Assembly: GCA_013178225.1 (NCBI GenBank)
Contig: JABLXE010000003.1
Span: 186,001-250,000, forward strand
Length of the DNA stretch: 64,000 nt
Direction: 5' to 3'
Origin: Methanotrichaceae archaeon
GTDB lineage: Archaea; Halobacteriota; Methanosarcinia; Methanotrichales; Methanotrichaceae
Position 1 is the stretch's first letter; each line of letters starts with the position of its first letter. Of this stretch, positions 61,233 through 64,000 are shown one piece after another. A model generated the notes under the pieces. It ran no database searches, was not told the origin of the DNA, and saw only the letters and a program-made list of their open reading frames with translations. The translations under genes and the position numbers were made by a program.

Positions 61233-62570
61233 TCAGCTCTTGGCTTTGGCCCTCTCATCTTTGGCGTACACGTCCCTGCGATCCACGATCTTCCGGGATT
61301 TGCCCGCAGTCCGGGGGATGGTGCCCTTCTCCACCAGGTCGATCTTGCTCCTCACGTTCAGAACTGACTTCAGCTTCTCTTCAACCTTCCTCTGCATCCG
61401 GGAGAGGTCCTGCAGCTCTCCGGTGAAGGCCTCGTCCTTCATCTCCACCTGAATGGTCAGCTCATCCAGTCCGTGGGTCTTGCGGTCCACAACCACCTGG
61501 AAGTAGTCGCCGATCTCGGGCATGCTCATGAGCACATCCTCGATCTGGCTCGGGAAGACGTTGATCCCGCGCACAATCAGCATGTCGTCGGCCCGGCCCA
61601 GGAAACGGTGCAGTTTTCGTGAGGTCCGGCCGCAGCTGCAGTCATCCTCTAAAACGTAGGTCACATCGCCGGTGCGGTACCTGAGAAGGGGCATGGCCTC
61701 TTTGCTAAGCGAAGTGATCACCAGTTCGCCCGGCTCGCCCGGAGCGCAGGGATTGTCCTCCTTGTCGAGTATCTCGATCAAGAAGCTGTCCTCCCAGATG
61801 TGCAGGCCGTTCTGCTCCTGGCACTCGAAGGCCACGCCGGGCCCGCACATCTCCGACAGGCCGTAGGAGTCGTAGGCCTTGATGTGAAGCGCCTCTTCCA
61901 GGTCCTTTCGGGCCTCATCCGACCAGGGCTCGGCTCCGAAGCAGCCGATCCTGAGCTTCAGGTTGTCGACTACTCCCCTGGCCTTGGCAGTCTCGGCCAG
62001 GTAGAGGGCATAAGATGGCGTGCAGTGCAGCACTGTTACCCCGAAGTCCTGCATGATCTCCAGCTGGCGCTCTGTGTTTCCAACTCCTGAAGGCACAGCC
62101 ATAGCCCCCATCCTCTCGATCCCGTAGTGCACTCCCAGCCCGCCGGTGAAGAATCCGTAATTGACCGCGTTCTGGAAGATATCGCCTTTGGTCACCCCCA
62201 CCATCACGAAGTCGCGGGCCATGATGTCCGACCAGCTCTCGATATCATTCCTGGTGTATCCGACTACGGTGGGCTTTCCGGTCGTGCCGGAGGAGGCGTG
62301 AACGCGCACCACTTCATCTCTTGGAACCGCAAAGAGGCCGAAGGGATAGTTCTCCCGCAGGTTGACCTTCTTGGTGGTGGGAAGCCGGGAGAGGTCTTTC
62401 AGGCTCTGGATGTCCTGAGGGGCGATCCCCATCTCCTTCATCTTGTTATGGTAAAAGGGAACGTTTTGGTAGACCTTCTCAACTACGCTCTTGAGCCTCT
62501 TTCGCTGAAGTTCTTCCAGCTCGGGCCGGCGCATTAGCTCAAATTCAGGTTGCCAGTAATTCATCGTCAT
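61233..62570 (-). CDS. paaK: Phenylacetate-CoA ligase family enzyme
   Basis: 445 residues of the adenylate-forming superfamily. The ATP loop HASSGTTGKPTVVGYT lies near residue 92; later motifs are DSYGLSEMCGPGVAFECQEQNGLHIWED and LLRYRTGDVTYVLEDDCSCGRTSRKLHRFLGRADDMLIVRGINVFPSQIEDVL (in parts). The C-terminal lid ends TAGKSRKIVDRR. Methanogens carry several such ligases, used for activating aryl-acetates as growth supplements; the true substrate is unknown. ATG 62564 is a near alternative start. Confidence 0.9.
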   Translation of the reverse strand: MTMNYWQPEFELMRRPELEELQRKRLKSVVEKVYQNVPFYHNKMKEMGIAPQDIQSLKDLSRLPTTKKVNLRENYPFGLFAVPRDEVVRVHASSGTTGKPTVVGYTRNDIESWSDIMARDFVMVGVTKGDIFQNAVNYGFFTGGLGVHYGIERMGAMAVPSGVGNTERQLEIMQDFGVTVLHCTPSYALYLAETAKARGVVDNLKLRIGCFGAEPWSDEARKDLEEALHIKAYDSYGLSEMCGPGVAFECQEQNGLHIWEDSFLIEILDKEDNPCAPGEPGELVITSLSKEAMPLLRYRTGDVTYVLEDDCSCGRTSRKLHRFLGRADDMLIVRGINVFPSQIEDVLMSMPEIGDYFQVVVDRKTHGLDELTIQVEMKDEAFTGELQDLSRMQRKVEEKLKSVLNVRSKIDLVEKGTIPRTAGKSRKIVDRRDVYAKDERAKAKS

Positions 62571-62755
62571 TACCCTGTGATTTTGAGGTAGCTGATAACA
62601 TGCTACACGCTGCCATGAGTGATGAAGTCAGGGTATATCAATCGTTCCCTGCAGACGGCAAAACGGACATTGCCGGACAGCAGTGCACGAATCTCAGGCC
62701 AAAACGGAAAAAGAGCGGAAGGAAAAGGCAATAGCTAAAATGGACAAAGGAGAGC

Positions 62756-64000
62756 CTAGCGCCCTTCCAGGCGCTTCTTCAGGCTCTCCAGCTCTCCGGT
62801 CTTGTAGAGGTAGGCTCCGGCTCCGATGGCGATTAGCAGCACCAGTATCAGAGCTATCAGGGCCCAGTTATTCTGACTCTTTTCGACCGAGATCGTCGAA
62901 CTCTGTCCGTCCACGCTTACCTGGTAGGTTCCCACTTCAGCGGGCTTGTAGCTGAAGGTCTCCGTGGCGTTCTCGCCAGGGGGAACCGTGACTTCCCTGG
63001 TCTCCACCACTTCATCGTTTACCTTGAACTCCAGAGTTCTGCTGTCCGGCTCGCTCCCCAGGTTGTGGATGTTGGCGACGACCTTCACGTTCTGGCCGGT
63101 TCCAGCGGTCTCCGGCGCTTGCAGGCCCACGACCTCGACCGGCGAGGCTACTGTGACCTTCCTGGTCGCGGCCTCGAAGCCCTCCTTCTCAGCCCTTATG
63201 ATGGAGTCGCCGGTTGCATTTGCAGCATAGGTGAGCGTGCCCACCGCCCCGGTGGTTCCTATATCCTGGCCGTCAAAGGACAGGTTTGCACCCTCCACAG
63301 GAGTCTGGTTCAGGCCGGTGGTGACGGTTATCACGAAGTTCTCTCCCTTTAAAACCTCAGAGGGGGCCGCAATTGCGAGCACGTTAGCCATGGCCTCGCT
63401 TGCCCTTGCCATCCTGGCCGCAGCTACGGAGGACATGACCTGCATGCTGGCCCGGCCTTCGTCAAAGCCCGTCTTCTTGGCGATCACCTCAAAGGTTCCG
63501 ATGGTCCTGGGAGTATAGCTGATCGAGCCTGAGGCATCGGTATTCCCGATGGTTGAGCCCGCCACAATCACCTGCGCTCCGTTAACCGCGTCGCTGCCCG
63601 ATTTGACGGTGATCTTGACCGTCTGGTCCAGCACCGCCTCAGAGATATTGATGGAAATAGGCTTTCCGCCAACCGACTTCAGGGCCACTGGAGCGAAGTT
63701 CCTGATGTCGTTGTCCGCCACCACGAACATCAGGTTGTCCATGATACTGACGGTCTTTCCCCGGCTCAGGCTGATTGAGCCGTCGTTTTGCATCTCTATG
63801 CCGTCATCAGAGAGGCTCTCGACCTTCATCTTGCCGTGGGCCTCGCCTTCTTCCACCGACTCAGGTGAATCTGAAACCTGGAAGATGCCGTCTACCGTTG
63901 CCAGATCGGCTTCGGTTCCCCGGAAAACGCTCTGGACATGGGCGGCGATTATGGGCACATCCTCTCCACCGATATCCACCTTATAGAGGTAATTTGAGGA
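62756..64000 (-). CDS. S-layer-type surface protein (partial, N-terminus off the right edge)
   Basis: The frame is open from the window edge to TAG 62756-62758, at least 414 codons; the seven codons before the GTG at 63979 (SSNYLYK) show that the gene continues upstream. The visible N-terminal part matches the S-layer duplication domain of Methanosarcina-type proteins: VPIIAAHVQSVFRGTEADLATVDGIFQVSD, GKTVSIMDNLMFVVADNDIRNFAPV (in parts). Two Ig/PEGA-like domains (TVKITVKSGSDAVNGAQVIVAGSTIG) and a CARDB-like domain (VVGLQAPETAGTGQNVKVVANIHNLG) follow, then a single C-terminal transmembrane helix (WALIALILVLLIAIGAGAYLY) with a short basic tail. It is anchored in the membrane and probably forms or decorates the cell-surface lattice. 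Confidence 0.85.
   Translation of the reverse strand, partial: SSNYLYKVDIGGEDVPIIAAHVQSVFRGTEADLATVDGIFQVSDSPESVEEGEAHGKMKVESLSDDGIEMQNDGSISLSRGKTVSIMDNLMFVVADNDIRNFAPVALKSVGGKPISINISEAVLDQTVKITVKSGSDAVNGAQVIVAGSTIGNTDASGSISYTPRTIGTFEVIAKKTGFDEGRASMQVMSSVAAARMARASEAMANVLAIAAPSEVLKGENFVITVTTGLNQTPVEGANLSFDGQDIGTTGAVGTLTYAANATGDSIIRAEKEGFEAATRKVTVASPVEVVGLQAPETAGTGQNVKVVANIHNLGSEPDSRTLEFKVNDEVVETREVTVPPGENATETFSYKPAEVGTYQVSVDGQSSTISVEKSQNNWALIALILVLLIAIGAGAYLYKTGELESLKKRLEGR

Noticed and set aside
1-64000. Prophage or insertion-sequence genes
   Set aside because: No transposase, integrase, capsid, terminase or replication-initiator gene was recognised on either strand.

Overview
The window is archaeal. 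It carries an exosome/RNase P/proteasome/ribosomal-protein operon (L15e, Rpp30, Pop5, PsmA, SBDS, Rrp4, Rrp41, Rrp42, L37Ae, RpoP, Pcc1, prefoldin beta), a two-module Cdc48, deoxyhypusine synthase, TATA-type promoters, and a methanogen-type S-layer duplication domain at the right edge. The mixture suggests an acetoclastic methanogen of the Methanothrix (Methanosaeta) type. That genus-level guess is inference; Archaea/Euryarchaeota is firm.

Layout. 1-3267: a partial secreted von Willebrand A protein, about 1.3 kb of AT-rich DNA with no convincing gene, and two small membrane proteins. 3268-13075: a GH63-like glucosidase, a 14-helix drug-type MFS exporter, Cdc48, a secreted pentapeptide-repeat protein with channel-like helices, and TPR proteins. 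13356-19331: a peptide/nickel-type ABC transporter (leader ORF, binding protein, two permeases, fused double ATPase) with a TrmO-family gene inside it. 19425-25187: an RNB-domain ribonuclease, two small zinc-finger proteins and a P2-type cation ATPase.

25300-32214: an accessory island. It holds a decayed VapBC pair, three acylphosphatase-domain/repeat proteins (two from a tandem duplication that also carries CRISPR-repeat-like sequences of a second family), a well-formed 30-codon gene, HicBA with an altered HicA end, an inverted-repeat-bounded non-coding element, and a 33-repeat CRISPR array. 32215-42766: a complete type I-D CRISPR-Cas operon (cas6-cas10d-csc2-csc1-cas3'-cas4-cas1-cas2) on the minus strand, with almost every gene overlapping the next. 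It points at the array, whose leader lies on the cas2 side. The Csa3 regulator gene is divergent from cas6; the 138-bp control region between them has a perfect 11-bp inverted repeat. A MazF-type toxin-antitoxin pair follows, with an operator-like inverted repeat around its TATA box.

43767-51028: the core RNA-processing/proteasome operon, a tRNA-Arg(UCU) and a CooT-like gene. 51103-54968: a putative lipoprotein, then divergent deoxyhypusine synthase and PLP-dependent arginine decarboxylase genes. The latter is preceded by an arginine-rich overlapping upstream ORF whose Shine-Dalgarno can be sequestered in a hairpin. 55105-61179: three exported or membrane proteins, two with papain/transglutaminase-type Cys-His-Asp triads. 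61233-64000: a phenylacetate-CoA ligase family enzyme and the 3' part of an S-layer-type surface protein.

No transposase, integrase or rRNA gene was seen. The most unusual signals are the Csa3/Cas6 control region, the speA leader, and the acylphosphatase-repeat cluster beside the CRISPR locus.
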